DNA of 38,760 bases, taken from an uncultured Lachnoclostridium sp. (lineage in GTDB: Bacteria; Bacillota; Clostridia; Lachnospirales; Lachnospiraceae). A model generated the notes under the pieces. The model was not told the DNA's origin. It worked only from the letters and a program-made list of their open reading frames with translations, and ran no database searches. The stretch is taken from assembly GCA_947369165.1 (NCBI GenBank), contig CANBKJ010000020.1, positions 1 to 38,760 of the forward strand, in the 5' to 3' direction. Made by a program: the position numbers and the translations under genes. The stretch's first letter is position 1. Each line of letters begins with the position of its first letter. Below are positions 15,370-23,560 of the stretch, piece after piece.

Positions 15370-17070
15370 ATGAAACGAATATTATGCTTTCTGCTGATCG
15401 TCACTCTCTTTCTGATACCCTGCTCCAGTGTTTCTGCCTGGACATCTTTCCGAAATGAAGAAGGGCGGTCCGAAGCCAATACCATCCACGCTGCTACGCC
15501 TATTGACGCAAATACCACCGGGCCGAAATGGAAAAAAAGATTTTCCCAAAGTATGGGATCTGCCATGAATTCTACTCCAATTATAACAGAAAAAAACATC
15601 TATATTGTAAATAAGGATATTTTGTATAAGACAGACAAAGAAGGAACGATCCTTACAACCCTCCGGCTCTGTGCCTCCATGAATTCCATGTGCCACATGG
15701 CCTCCGACGGAACGTATCTATATATCCCCCTGGGAGGTGGTATTCTGCAGTGTGTCGATATGGACACCATGACTGCGGTCTGGACCAGCGAATCTTTCGG
15801 TGGACAGTCCCTAACTACCGTATACATTCATAATGGTCTGGTCTACGCAGGTACCACCAACGGAGACGGATCCGAGGGCTGCTATTACTGTGTAAGGGCA
15901 GAGGATGGGAAAACCCAGTGGAGCTATCAAAATGAGACGCTCCCCTGCGGATACTACTGGAGCGGTGCTGTTTCAGCCACATTATCCTCCGCTGAATGCC
16001 TTTTATTTGGCGGGGACAATGGCGTCCTGGTCTCTCACAGCCTGACTGAAGACCAGGTATATGACACTCTGGATCTCACGTCCATCACCGGCTCCAGGGG
16101 GAGGGTCCGCGCCGGGATCACATATGACGCCGTAACCGATGCCTTCTATACCACCTCAAATAACGGGTATCTGTACCAGATCCGCATGGACGAAAGTGGA
16201 AACTTTGATACGGTAAACGCTGCTTTTTTGGGAGATTCTACCGATAAAACGGTCAACTGCACCAGCACTCCCACGATTTACAACGGCAGGGTCTATGTCT
16301 GCAGTTATTATGACAATACTGGTCGCATCAGTGTCATCGATGCCGACACCATGCGCACCATTTATGCTGCCAACACCGCCGGTACCGCAGATATAAAATC
16401 CTCTCCTCTCGTATCCACCGGATATGCCACGGAAGAAAACCATCACCGGGTCTATGTATATTTTACCCAGAATACCGTGCCGGGAGGCATATATTATATT
16501 GAAGACAGTGCCATCTCTGACTCAGCAGATATAAAAACCTTATACGAGCCAAAATATAATCCCCAGTTCTGTCTACAAAGTCTGGCGTCAGACACAGATG
16601 GAACTCTGTACTACTCCAATGATTCCGGTACCTTTTTTGCAGTTCACGAAGGCTTTGCCGCCAATGACCTCCCGCCATCGCCCTCTCCCACCATCTCTCC
16701 TGAGACGCCGGCTGATTCCACAAAAAAACCGGAAACCGTCACTGATTCTTCCCCATCTCCGACGCCAGCCAACCAACAGACGACTTCCGGTACCACGCCA
16801 AAGAAAAAACTGCGTCCCGGTAAACCTTCCAGGATCAAATTAAAAACAAAGAAAAAATACCGCGGTAAATACAAGGTAACCCTTTCCTGGAAAAAGGGGA
16901 AGCATTCCAAAAAGACACAGATCAAAATAAAAGGCAAAAAGATGAAAACAGTCTCTGGCACCAAATACACGTTGTCACTCAAAAAAGGAGTCCATACCAT
17001 CCTTCTATATGGTTATATCTCTCCCTCACAAAAGAGCTCTGCCGCCAGAATACGCATCCGTGTATCCTGA
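15370..17070 (+). CDS. Secreted PQQ-type beta-propeller protein with Lys-rich C-terminal domain
   Basis: This 566-residue exported protein starts at ATG 15370 with AAAGGAG seven bases upstream. The signal peptide is about residues 1-23 (ending SSVSAWT). Residues about 45-440 hold repeated blades of the PQQ/WD40-like type (STPIITEKNIYIVNKDILYKT, NGLVYAGT, GKTQWSYQ, NGRVYVCSYYDNTGRISVIDADT). A Ser/Pro/Thr linker follows, then a basic beta-rich domain (KPSRIKLKTKKK...KVTLSWKKGK) like the tail of the preceding DUF4430 protein. No enzymatic residues are evident, so a binding or scaffolding role in surface corrinoid capture is my inference from position. Confidence 0.82.
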   Translation: MKRILCFLLIVTLFLIPCSSVSAWTSFRNEEGRSEANTIHAATPIDANTTGPKWKKRFSQSMGSAMNSTPIITEKNIYIVNKDILYKTDKEGTILTTLRLCASMNSMCHMASDGTYLYIPLGGGILQCVDMDTMTAVWTSESFGGQSLTTVYIHNGLVYAGTTNGDGSEGCYYCVRAEDGKTQWSYQNETLPCGYYWSGAVSATLSSAECLLFGGDNGVLVSHSLTEDQVYDTLDLTSITGSRGRVRAGITYDAVTDAFYTTSNNGYLYQIRMDESGNFDTVNAAFLGDSTDKTVNCTSTPTIYNGRVYVCSYYDNTGRISVIDADTMRTIYAANTAGTADIKSSPLVSTGYATEENHHRVYVYFTQNTVPGGIYYIEDSAISDSADIKTLYEPKYNPQFCLQSLASDTDGTLYYSNDSGTFFAVHEGFAANDLPPSPSPTISPETPADSTKKPETVTDSSPSPTPANQQTTSGTTPKKKLRPGKPSRIKLKTKKKYRGKYKVTLSWKKGKHSKKTQIKIKGKKMKTVSGTKYTLSLKKGVHTILLYGYISPSQKSSAARIRIRVS

Positions 17071-17078
17071 CGGCAGAG
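17037..17078 (+). terminator. Long imperfect hairpin at the end of the beta-propeller gene
   Basis: CTCTGCCG (17037-17044) pairs with CGGCAGAG (17071-17078), with CAG/CTG and ATACG/CGTGTAT pairs inside. The stem includes the stop codon. The sequence after it is only moderately T-rich, so terminator function is uncertain. Confidence 0.4.
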
Positions 17079-17085
17079 ACAAACA

Positions 17086-17631
17086 TCATTCTTCTGTTTC
17101 TTCACCGTCTGAACCCTCTGAGGAATCCCCTGATCCCTCACTGGAGGTCTGAGGGGAGGAAATGGATACACTGACTCCATCCTCCTCCTGCATCTTCTCC
17201 AGCAAGCTCTTATGCTTTTTCGGTTTGACATTCTGTGCGGCCATCATCTTGGCTTTCAGATAAAGATCGCTGTTAAAACGGAATAAAAAATTCTCATCCT
17301 TTGGCGGTACCTTCTCCCCCTTCATGATACGTCTCGCAATAGCGAGGGCCCGGGCAAGGGCGCCATAGGATTTCTTCTTTTTCTTCTGCGCCTTTTGCGT
17401 CTTCTGCGCCATCTGTTTCCTTTTCTCATTCATCTTCTGAAACGCTCGGGCAAGAGCCTTTCCTTCCTCCGACAGCTCTGCCACATCTGTATATTTCTTA
17501 GAAACTGCCTTTGTACTCTGACTTCCCTGGATCGCCGGTTTTTTTTTCGTATTCCCATGCCTTTGGCTCTGATCATCCACGTTTAGCATACCAGGGTGCT
17601 CCGAGTATTCCGTCCGATCTGTAACATTCAT
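17086..17631 (-). CDS. Highly charged hypothetical protein
   Basis: This 181-residue soluble protein belongs to no family I recognise. It has no signal peptide or membrane segment. Residues about 55-115 are a lysine/alanine-rich helix (SEEGKALARAFQKMNEKRKQM...KKKKKSYGALARALAIARRIMKGEKVPPKDENFL), and the last 30 residues are Ser/Gly/Glu-rich and acidic. The block of strong positive charge next to an acidic tail suggests a nucleic-acid or cell-structure binding role, but nothing proves it. The start has AAGGA 11 bases upstream. It is convergent with the beta-propeller gene and ends 15 bases from it. Confidence 0.65.
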   Translation of the reverse strand: MNVTDRTEYSEHPGMLNVDDQSQRHGNTKKKPAIQGSQSTKAVSKKYTDVAELSEEGKALARAFQKMNEKRKQMAQKTQKAQKKKKKSYGALARALAIARRIMKGEKVPPKDENFLFRFNSDLYLKAKMMAAQNVKPKKHKSLLEKMQEEDGVSVSISSPQTSSEGSGDSSEGSDGEETEE

Positions 17632-17753
17632 CTTTTATCACATCCTTGTTCTGTTACCAGGTCCCCTAAACAGTCTCCCAGCAACAAAGTCTCAGGGCAA
17701 TTCCATTTACCCATGTAAATAATCTCAATATATATATCGGACGATACAAAATA

Positions 17754-18755
17754 TTATTTAGTCTTCGGTGCTTTGCTGGCAAATTCCGTATTCACCAGTT
17801 CCTCATAGGAAACCCGGCTGCTGAGCTCTCCCCCGGATTCCAGAATATCCTGCAAAAGATCGAAACTCTCCTTCTCAAAAACAAGATTGTCTTTCCAGGT
17901 CCCCTGGTCATAATATCGTTCTACTATAGTAGTCAACGTTTCCCGCTCCGTCTCTTTGAACTGGGGCTGTATCACCTCCGCGATTTCCTGCGGCGTATGG
18001 CTTTTTACAAAATCCATCCCCTTCTGGAGAGCGTTGGTAAACTTCTGAATGGTATCCGCATTTTTCTTGATATAACTTTCCTTAGTAGAATAGGCAGTAT
18101 AGGGAACCATTCCGCTGTCTACTCCGAGAGAAGCCACCACCACACCTTTCTTCTCTTTTTCCAGGGAAGCTGCAAAGGGTTCAAATTCCACCGAGTAATC
18201 CCCCTGTCCTGAAGCAAAAGCTTCTGCGGTAAGTCCAAAATCGATATTTTGTACCATCTTCAGATCCTTCTGGGGATCTATGTTATTCTTCTTTAGTATG
18301 TATTCGAATACCATCTGCGGCATACCACCCTTCCTTCCTGCCAGTACTGTCTTCCCTTTCAGTTTATCCCAGGTAAAATCTTCATCGGCTTTCCTTGCCA
18401 CCAGAAAATTACCGGCGCGCTGCGTCAGCTGGGCAAAGTTGATAATCTTTTCTCCCGATCCCTCGTTAAACACATAGATCGATGCCTCCGATCCCATAAA
18501 TCCAATGTCTGCCTCCCCTGATAACACCGCTGTCATTACATTATCGGCGCCGGAACCATTGACCAGTTTTACATCCAGCCCTTCCTCTTTGAAATAACCT
18601 TTCTCAATAGCTACATACTGGGGAGCATAGAAAATGGAATGTGCCACTTCATTCAGTGTGATGGACGTCATCCCTTCCTCCTCCTTTTTAGCACAGCTGC
18701 ACAGAGAAAGTACCAATAGAGAAAAAATCAGCGCCAGAACCACGATTTTTTTCAT
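17754..18755 (-). CDS. ABC transporter substrate-binding lipoprotein, NMT1/THI5-like (orphan)
   Basis: This 333-residue lipoprotein has a signal peptide with lipobox L18-C19-S20-C21. The mature part has the NitT/TauT-SsuA-THI5 fold: SITLNEVAHSIFYAPQYVAIEKGYFKEEGLDVKL, GEADIGFMGSEASI, GKTVLAGRKGGMPQM, DFGLTAEAFASGQGD. Family members bind nitrate, sulfonates, riboflavin or the thiamine pyrimidine precursor. No permease or ATPase gene is adjacent: the next gene is a divergent sirtuin and the previous one is unrelated. It would need a partner elsewhere. AGGAGG upstream of ATG 18755 fixes the start. The nearby thiazole operon makes a thiamine-related ligand possible but unproven. Confidence 0.88.
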   Translation of the reverse strand: MKKIVVLALIFSLLVLSLCSCAKKEEEGMTSITLNEVAHSIFYAPQYVAIEKGYFKEEGLDVKLVNGSGADNVMTAVLSGEADIGFMGSEASIYVFNEGSGEKIINFAQLTQRAGNFLVARKADEDFTWDKLKGKTVLAGRKGGMPQMVFEYILKKNNIDPQKDLKMVQNIDFGLTAEAFASGQGDYSVEFEPFAASLEKEKKGVVVASLGVDSGMVPYTAYSTKESYIKKNADTIQKFTNALQKGMDFVKSHTPQEIAEVIQPQFKETERETLTTIVERYYDQGTWKDNLVFEKESFDLLQDILESGGELSSRVSYEELVNTEFASKAPKTK

Positions 18756-18838
18756 TCTCTTCCTCCTTGCCCGATGGCGGGCTATTTCCTTTTTTTATGA
18801 ATATATGTCAAAAAATACGTGTGGTGCAGGTCTTTTTG

Positions 18839-18847
18839 TGTTAAAAT
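18839..18847 (+). promoter_or_regulatory. Extended -10 of the sirtuin gene
   Basis: TG, one base, then TAAAAT (18842-18847). No good -35. About 35 bases separate it from the ATG at 18882. Confidence 0.45.
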
Positions 18848-18881
18848 AGAAGCAAAAGATGAATTGAGGGAGGGTTTTTTG

Positions 18882-19598
18882 ATGAATGAAATAGAACAAT
18901 TGAAACAATGGATCGATGAAAGTGATAATATCGTATTTTTTGGCGGCGCCGGCGTCTCCACAGAGAGTCATATTCCAGATTTTCGCAGTGTAGACGGACT
19001 GTATAACCAGAAGTATGATTTCCCGCCAGAGACGATTTTAAGCCACCGTTTCTTTATACAGAATACGGAGGAGTTTTATCGTTTTTACTGGGATAAAATG
19101 ATCTTTGAATATGCGGAGCCAAATCCTGCCCACAAAGCGCTGGCAAATCTTGAAAAAATGGGTAAACTCAAAGCTGTCATTACCCAGAACATCGATGGCC
19201 TGCACCAGAAAGCAGGAAGCCGGGAAGTTTTGGAACTTCACGGATCTGTCCTGCGCAATTACTGTATGAACTGCCAGAAATTTTATGGGTTGAAAGATAT
19301 TCTACCACAAAAGGGAATTCCCAAGTGCAGTTGTGGCGGCACCATCAAGCCGGATGTGGTGCTCTATGAAGAGGGGTTGGATTCTGATATTTTGGAAAAA
19401 TCCATCACTTATATCAGAAATGCAGATGTTTTGATCATAGGGGGAACTTCACTGGCCGTTTATCCTGCCGCCGGTCTGATCGACTACTATCGGGGGAATA
19501 AACTGGTTCTGATCAACAAATCCAGGACCAGCCGCGATGCCCACGCAAACTTGGAAATCCACGGGGCGATCGGTGAAACCTTAGGTTTTTATGCTTGA
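18882..19598 (+). CDS. NAD-dependent protein deacylase, Sir2 family
   Basis: This 238-residue sirtuin removes acyl groups from lysines using NAD. Motifs are GGAGVSTESHIPDFRS near the N-terminus, TQNIDGLHQKAGS, the catalytic His in ELHGS, and the zinc site CMNC...KCSCGG. The second pair is spaced C-x-C, a form I associate with Firmicutes sirtuins. GGTSLAVYPAAGLI and LINKS complete the NAD-binding fold. ATG 18882 has GGGAGGG upstream; the longer frame to 18819 lies before the -10. Divergent from the lipoprotein gene and apparently monocistronic. Confidence 0.93.
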   Translation: MNEIEQLKQWIDESDNIVFFGGAGVSTESHIPDFRSVDGLYNQKYDFPPETILSHRFFIQNTEEFYRFYWDKMIFEYAEPNPAHKALANLEKMGKLKAVITQNIDGLHQKAGSREVLELHGSVLRNYCMNCQKFYGLKDILPQKGIPKCSCGGTIKPDVVLYEEGLDSDILEKSITYIRNADVLIIGGTSLAVYPAAGLIDYYRGNKLVLINKSRTSRDAHANLEIHGAIGETLGFYA

Positions 19599-19716
19599 AA
19601 GTATAATTTATTTGTGATAGACTTACTCATGAAAGTTTGTTTAAAAAATACCTTCAACATGAGATGCATGACAGAGCAAAAGAAAACATCGTTACCTTTT
19701 AGAAATGAGGAAAATT

Positions 19717-20631
19717 ATGCCGATCAAGATCCCCAACTCTCTGCCAGCGACAGAGATATTGGAAAATGAAAATATATTTGTGATGACGGAACATCGTGCT
19801 ATGCACCAGGATATCCGTCCTTTAAGTGTACTCATACTGAATCTGATGCCCACCAAGATCATAACGGAGACCCAGCTGCTACGCAAGCTGTCTAACTCCC
19901 CGCTACAGGTCGAAGTGGAATTTTTAAAAACCGCCAGTTATATTCCGCAGCACACGGATCCTACGCACCTGGATACATTTTACACCACCTTTGACGAAGT
20001 CATGGACCGTAAATTCGATGGTATGATCATCACCGGTGCGCCTCTGGATAACATTGCCTTTGAGGATGTGGGCTATTGGAAGGAAGTGTGCCGGATCATG
20101 GAGTGGTGCAAAACTCATGTGCACTCCACCCTTCATCTGTGCTGGGGAGCCTTTGCCGCGCTTTATTTCTATTATGGAATTGAGAAAATAAATCTCCCGC
20201 AGAAATTATCGGGTGTTTACGAACACACCGTTGTAAAGAAAAATTCTCCCCTTTTCCGTGGCTTTGATGATATTTTCTATGCGCCACAGTCCCGCGCCAC
20301 CAGTGTGAAAACGGACGACATTCTGGCAGTAGAAGAACTTGAACTGATGGCAGTCTCAGAAGCAGCCGGTGCCACGATCATGAAGACTACAGACAGCCGG
20401 CATTTCTTCATGACCTGTCACCCGGAATACGACGCCGATACGCTGGCCAGAGAATACTTTAGAGATGTGGAAAAGGGACTGAATCCAGGCATACCATGCA
20501 ACTACTTTCCCGGTGACGATCCTTCCCAGGCACCAATTGTGCGCTGGCGCTCCACTGGGCAGCTGATCTTTTCCAACTGGTTGAATTATTATGTATATCA
20601 AAGTACACCTTACGATATTACTGACGTATAG
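19717..20631 (+). CDS. metA: Homoserine O-acyltransferase MetA
   Basis: This 304-residue enzyme activates homoserine for methionine synthesis. The start at 19717 gives the canonical MPIKIPNSLPA N-terminus and has GAGGA upstream. The catalytic Cys is C142 in HLCWGAF; the His-Glu pair is in CHPEYD; NLMPTK and TGAPL motifs are present. Position 111, which separates acetyl-CoA users (Glu) from succinyl-CoA users (Gly) in characterised enzymes, is Asp here (TGAPLDNIAFEDVGYW). That favours an acetyl-CoA-like site but is not decisive. A lone TATAAT at 19602-19607 may be its -10. The 3' end overlaps tenI on the other strand by 14 bases. Confidence 0.95.
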   Translation: MPIKIPNSLPATEILENENIFVMTEHRAMHQDIRPLSVLILNLMPTKIITETQLLRKLSNSPLQVEVEFLKTASYIPQHTDPTHLDTFYTTFDEVMDRKFDGMIITGAPLDNIAFEDVGYWKEVCRIMEWCKTHVHSTLHLCWGAFAALYFYYGIEKINLPQKLSGVYEHTVVKKNSPLFRGFDDIFYAPQSRATSVKTDDILAVEELELMAVSEAAGATIMKTTDSRHFFMTCHPEYDADTLAREYFRDVEKGLNPGIPCNYFPGDDPSQAPIVRWRSTGQLIFSNWLNYYVYQSTPYDITDV

Positions 20632-21208
20632 TCATAAATCCAGACATCACGCACACTCCTGCCGCGCCAGCCTGCACGACAGCTTCCGCGTTTTCCTGAC
20701 AAATGCCGCCGATGCCATATACAGGAATGTGTATACACCCGGACACCTTTTGGATAAAATCCAGTCCCCGTCCTGGCAGCCCTTTTTTGCAGTCAGTTTC
20801 AAACACATGACCGGCGATCACATAATCTGCCCCCAATCCCTCTGCCCTCTTTGCCTGTTCGATCGAATGTACAGAAGATCCAATTTTCTGAAAATAATTC
20901 CTCACCCCATCGGGCAGTGTTTCAAGAACCCCCAGGGGAAGATGGATGTTCCGGCAGTGCAACTTCCAGGCACTCTCCCAGAAGTTGTGAAGAATACACG
21001 TCATATTAGTCTCCTGACAGATCCGCTGTACATTTTCCGCCACCTTCTCATATTCACTCTGGGAAAGATCTTTTTCTCTCAAAAGAATAGCGTCCGCTTC
21101 CCTCTTCTGAGCGATCTGCCGGATTCTCTCATTAAAATCTCCCTGACACAGTTTTCTATTGGTGACACACAAACATGGGATTCCATCACCGCTACTTGTT
21201 TTATACAT
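20618..21208 (-). CDS. tenI: TenI-family thiazole tautomerase (ThiE-like fold)
   Basis: This 196-residue TIM-barrel protein resembles Bacillus TenI more than ThiE. It has SVHSIEQAKRAE, AGHVFETDCKKGLPGRGL and GIGGI...AGAAGVCVMSGF. TenI carries the His of GHVFETD as its catalytic base, whereas ThiE usually has GPvFpT there. The ThiE residues for pyrimidine pyrophosphate binding are poorly conserved (HNFWESAW instead of NDR). TenI aromatises the thiazole tautomer made by ThiG, which suits its place last in thiS-thiG-thiH-tenI. Its ATG overlaps the end of thiH by 8 bases, and its 3' end overlaps metA convergently. A true ThiE must lie elsewhere. Confidence 0.85.
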   Translation of the reverse strand: MYKTSSGDGIPCLCVTNRKLCQGDFNERIRQIAQKREADAILLREKDLSQSEYEKVAENVQRICQETNMTCILHNFWESAWKLHCRNIHLPLGVLETLPDGVRNYFQKIGSSVHSIEQAKRAEGLGADYVIAGHVFETDCKKGLPGRGLDFIQKVSGCIHIPVYGIGGICQENAEAVVQAGAAGVCVMSGFMTIRQ

Positions 21209-22406
21209 ATATATAATCGCTCATTACCGGCTGCAGCCCATGATCGCGGATCGCCTGGTACACCTCATCCACCGTCCTCGTGTCGTCAATCTCAAACTGT
21301 TCATCTCCCTTTTCCTCTCCACCCCGGCCTCCAATGCCAACATTTACCCCAGCAGAAATCTTGGTAGCAGCGATTTGTATCAAATGATCTCTCACCCTCT
21401 CACACTCTCTGGTGGAAACAGTTATATTAGAAAATGGCAGGAACAGCCGGTAGGCACACACAACCTGAAGCAGCTGCGCCTCTTGAACATCCATGGGGTT
21501 GATCTTGTCATTGTTAATGATCGGGCGCAGTCTCGGACAGGAAAATGCAATCTCTGCATGGGGATATTTTCGCTGAATATACCACGCATGCATGCCCGTG
21601 GCAAAGGCATCCCGCCTAAAATCATCCAGTCCCAGCAACGCCGCAAATCCCACGCCCCGCATTCCTCCCCTGACAGCTCTTTCCTGGGAATTCAGGCGAT
21701 AGGGGAAAATCCGTTTTCTTCCCGCCAGATGAAGCGTCTCATACTTACCAGAATGATAGGTCTCCTGAAATACTGTGACAAAATCGGCGCCACACTCATG
21801 AAGATATTGATACTCCTCAGAATTCACCGGATATATCTCCAGACCGATTACTTTGAAATATTTCCGGGCGATCTTGCATGCCTCCCCGATGTATCTGACA
21901 TCCGACATCTTCTGGCTCTCTCCCGTCAGAATCAAAACCTCCTGGAGACCCGTTTTGGCAATCTCCTGCATTTCTTTCTCAATCTCTCCCATGTTCAGTC
22001 TGGCACGTTTGATGTTATTGTGACAGTTGAAGCCGCAGTAAATGCAATAGTTCTCACAATAATTTGCAATGTAGAGGGGTGTAAACATAGCGATAGAATT
22101 TCCAAAATGTTTTCTTGTCTCCGCCTGTGCTGCCTGGGCAATCTCCTCCAAAAGAGGAAGAGCCGCCGGAGAGAGCAGCGCTGCAAAGTCTTCTGGCCCT
22201 TTCCTGTCATGGTTAAGGGCATTTTTAACATCCGCCGCCGTATAACGCTCACAATCAAATGCCTCCGCCGCTTTTATTACCAATTTATCAATCTCCGAAT
22301 CTAGAACCTCCATACCTTCCAAATAGGTCATATGATCTGTCCTGTTTTCTTTTAGATGTTCTTTGATCTCTTCATTTAAAATACTTTCATTGATTCTCTC
22401 TGTCAT
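21201..22406 (-). CDS. thiH: 2-iminoacetate synthase ThiH
   Basis: This 401-residue radical SAM enzyme cleaves tyrosine to dehydroglycine for thiazole synthesis in anaerobes. The cluster motif is CENYCIYCGF (C-x3-C-x2-C), preceded by FTPLYIANYC. The later parts, LTGESQKMSDVRYIGEAC, GLEIYPVNSEEY and ETYHSGKYETLH, match ThiH. The start is ATG 22406 with GGAGAAAGGG upstream. Use of ThiH rather than ThiO for dehydroglycine indicates an oxygen-sensitive lifestyle. Confidence 0.95.
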   Translation of the reverse strand: MTERINESILNEEIKEHLKENRTDHMTYLEGMEVLDSEIDKLVIKAAEAFDCERYTAADVKNALNHDRKGPEDFAALLSPAALPLLEEIAQAAQAETRKHFGNSIAMFTPLYIANYCENYCIYCGFNCHNNIKRARLNMGEIEKEMQEIAKTGLQEVLILTGESQKMSDVRYIGEACKIARKYFKVIGLEIYPVNSEEYQYLHECGADFVTVFQETYHSGKYETLHLAGRKRIFPYRLNSQERAVRGGMRGVGFAALLGLDDFRRDAFATGMHAWYIQRKYPHAEIAFSCPRLRPIINNDKINPMDVQEAQLLQVVCAYRLFLPFSNITVSTRECERVRDHLIQIAATKISAGVNVGIGGRGGEEKGDEQFEIDDTRTVDEVYQAIRDHGLQPVMSDYIYV

Positions 22407-22456
22407 TTTTCCCTTTCTCCATTTTATCGTTCTCACATGTTTCAATAAAGAGGTAA

Positions 22457-22476
22457 TTAGTGTGCCAGCACACTAA
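22457..22476. other. Palindrome between thiG and thiH
   Basis: TTAGTGTG and CACACTAA form an 8-bp stem around CCAG. No T-run follows, so it is more likely an mRNA processing or stability hairpin than a terminator. Confidence 0.5.
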
Positions 22477-22487
22477 TGTAACAAATA

Positions 22488-23270
22488 TTATGTATTGCTT
22501 CCATCCTGAATATATCCCGTCAGCGGAGAAGAGGCACTTCCTCCCCTTTCCAGTACTCTTCCCGTACCAGCAAGATAAGCGGTCCGCCCGGCCTCGATCG
22601 CCTTACGAAATGCCTCTGCCATGGCTGGGATATCTCCTGCTGTGGCAATTCCCGTATTTGCCATCACAGCCGCCGCCCCCATTTCCATCGCCTCACATGC
22701 CTGGGAGGGACATCCAATCCCCGCATCTACGATAATGGGAAGATCGATCTCATCGATCAATATCTGGATAAATTCTTTTGTACACAATCCTTTGTTAGAA
22801 CCAATGGGAGCAGCCAGAGGCATCACAGCCGCCGCCCCCGCATTATACAGATCTCTTGATATATTCAAATCGGGATACATATAGGGCAGCACCACAAATC
22901 CTTCCTTTGCAAGAATCTCTGTCGCTTTCACGGTCTCCTGATTATCCGGCAGAAGATATTTGCTGTCTCTCATGATCTCAATTTTTACAAAATCTCCACA
23001 GCCTATCTCTCTGGACAGCCTGGCGATCCGGACAGCCTCTTCCGCATTTCTGGCACCTGAAGTATTGGGAAGCAGTGTAACCCCCTCCGGTATATAATCC
23101 ATAATATTTGCCGCTCCCCCGGCATTTGCCCGTCTCAGGGCAAGAGTGATGATCTGCGCCCCTGCCTGTTCAACAGCAGCCTGGATCAGATCCAGCGAAT
23201 ATTTTCCAGAACCAAGTATAAACCGGGAACTAAATTCATGCCCTCCCAAAACCAACATATCATCATTCAT
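22488..23270 (-). CDS. thiG: Thiazole synthase ThiG
   Basis: This 260-residue enzyme builds thiazole phosphate from deoxyxylulose phosphate, ThiS-thiocarboxylate and dehydroglycine. It begins [20 protein letters not shown] and has the Schiff-base lysine region [42 protein letters not shown] and [34 protein letters not shown]. Length and all core motifs are normal. The start has GGAGAGGAT upstream. It lies 78 bases downstream of thiS and 81 bases upstream of thiH in one leftward transcript. Confidence 0.97.
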   Translation of the reverse strand: MNDDMLVLGGHEFSSRFILGSGKYSLDLIQAAVEQAGAQIITLALRRANAGGAANIMDYIPEGVTLLPNTSGARNAEEAVRIARLSREIGCGDFVKIEIMRDSKYLLPDNQETVKATEILAKEGFVVLPYMYPDLNISRDLYNAGAAAVMPLAAPIGSNKGLCTKEFIQILIDEIDLPIIVDAGIGCPSQACEAMEMGAAAVMANTGIATAGDIPAMAEAFRKAIEAGRTAYLAGTGRVLERGGSASSPLTGYIQDGSNT

Positions 23271-23348
23271 TTTTATCCTCTCCTCATCTTTCTTTTCTTA
23301 ACATCTTCTAAATTTATTCCAACATACGTGTTCCACAAAAATAAAGAA

Positions 23349-23546
23349 TCAGCCTCCTCCCACAAAACTCACCACCTCGACTTTATCTCCACTCTTCACC
23401 CTTGTTTCATTATAAATTGATTTGGAAATGATCTCCCCATTGATCTCTACTGCGATCTTACGACTATCATAACCTTCTCGTTCTAAAAGTTCCGTTAATG
23501 AGAGATCTGTATACTGCTCTTTTTCTTTTCCATTTAGTATTATCAT
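23349..23546 (-). CDS. thiS: Sulfur carrier protein ThiS
   Basis: This 65-residue ubiquitin-fold protein ends in VSFVGGG, the C-terminal diglycine that is adenylated by ThiF and turned into thiocarboxylate. The N-terminal MIILNGKEKEQ strand and SLTELLEREGYDSRKIAVEINGEII are typical. ATG 23546 is preceded by AAAGGAGGA, so the longer frame to 23594 is wrong. It heads the thiSGH-tenI operon. No thiF is found in the window. The ribosome site sits directly beside the closing stem of the structured leader at 23561-23784. Confidence 0.93.
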   Translation of the reverse strand: MIILNGKEKEQYTDLSLTELLEREGYDSRKIAVEINGEIISKSIYNETRVKSGDKVEVVSFVGGG

Positions 23547-23560
23547 GGTGTCCTCCTTTC

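Noticed and set aside
19615-19665. CTCATG...CATGAG pairing upstream of metA as a SAM riboswitch
   Set aside because: None of the S-box conserved segments are present; six base pairs across a long loop is weak evidence.
20591-22304. Long rightward open frames opposite tenI and thiH
   Set aside because: They are antisense shadows of well-conserved enzymes and lack ribosome sites and recognisable domains.
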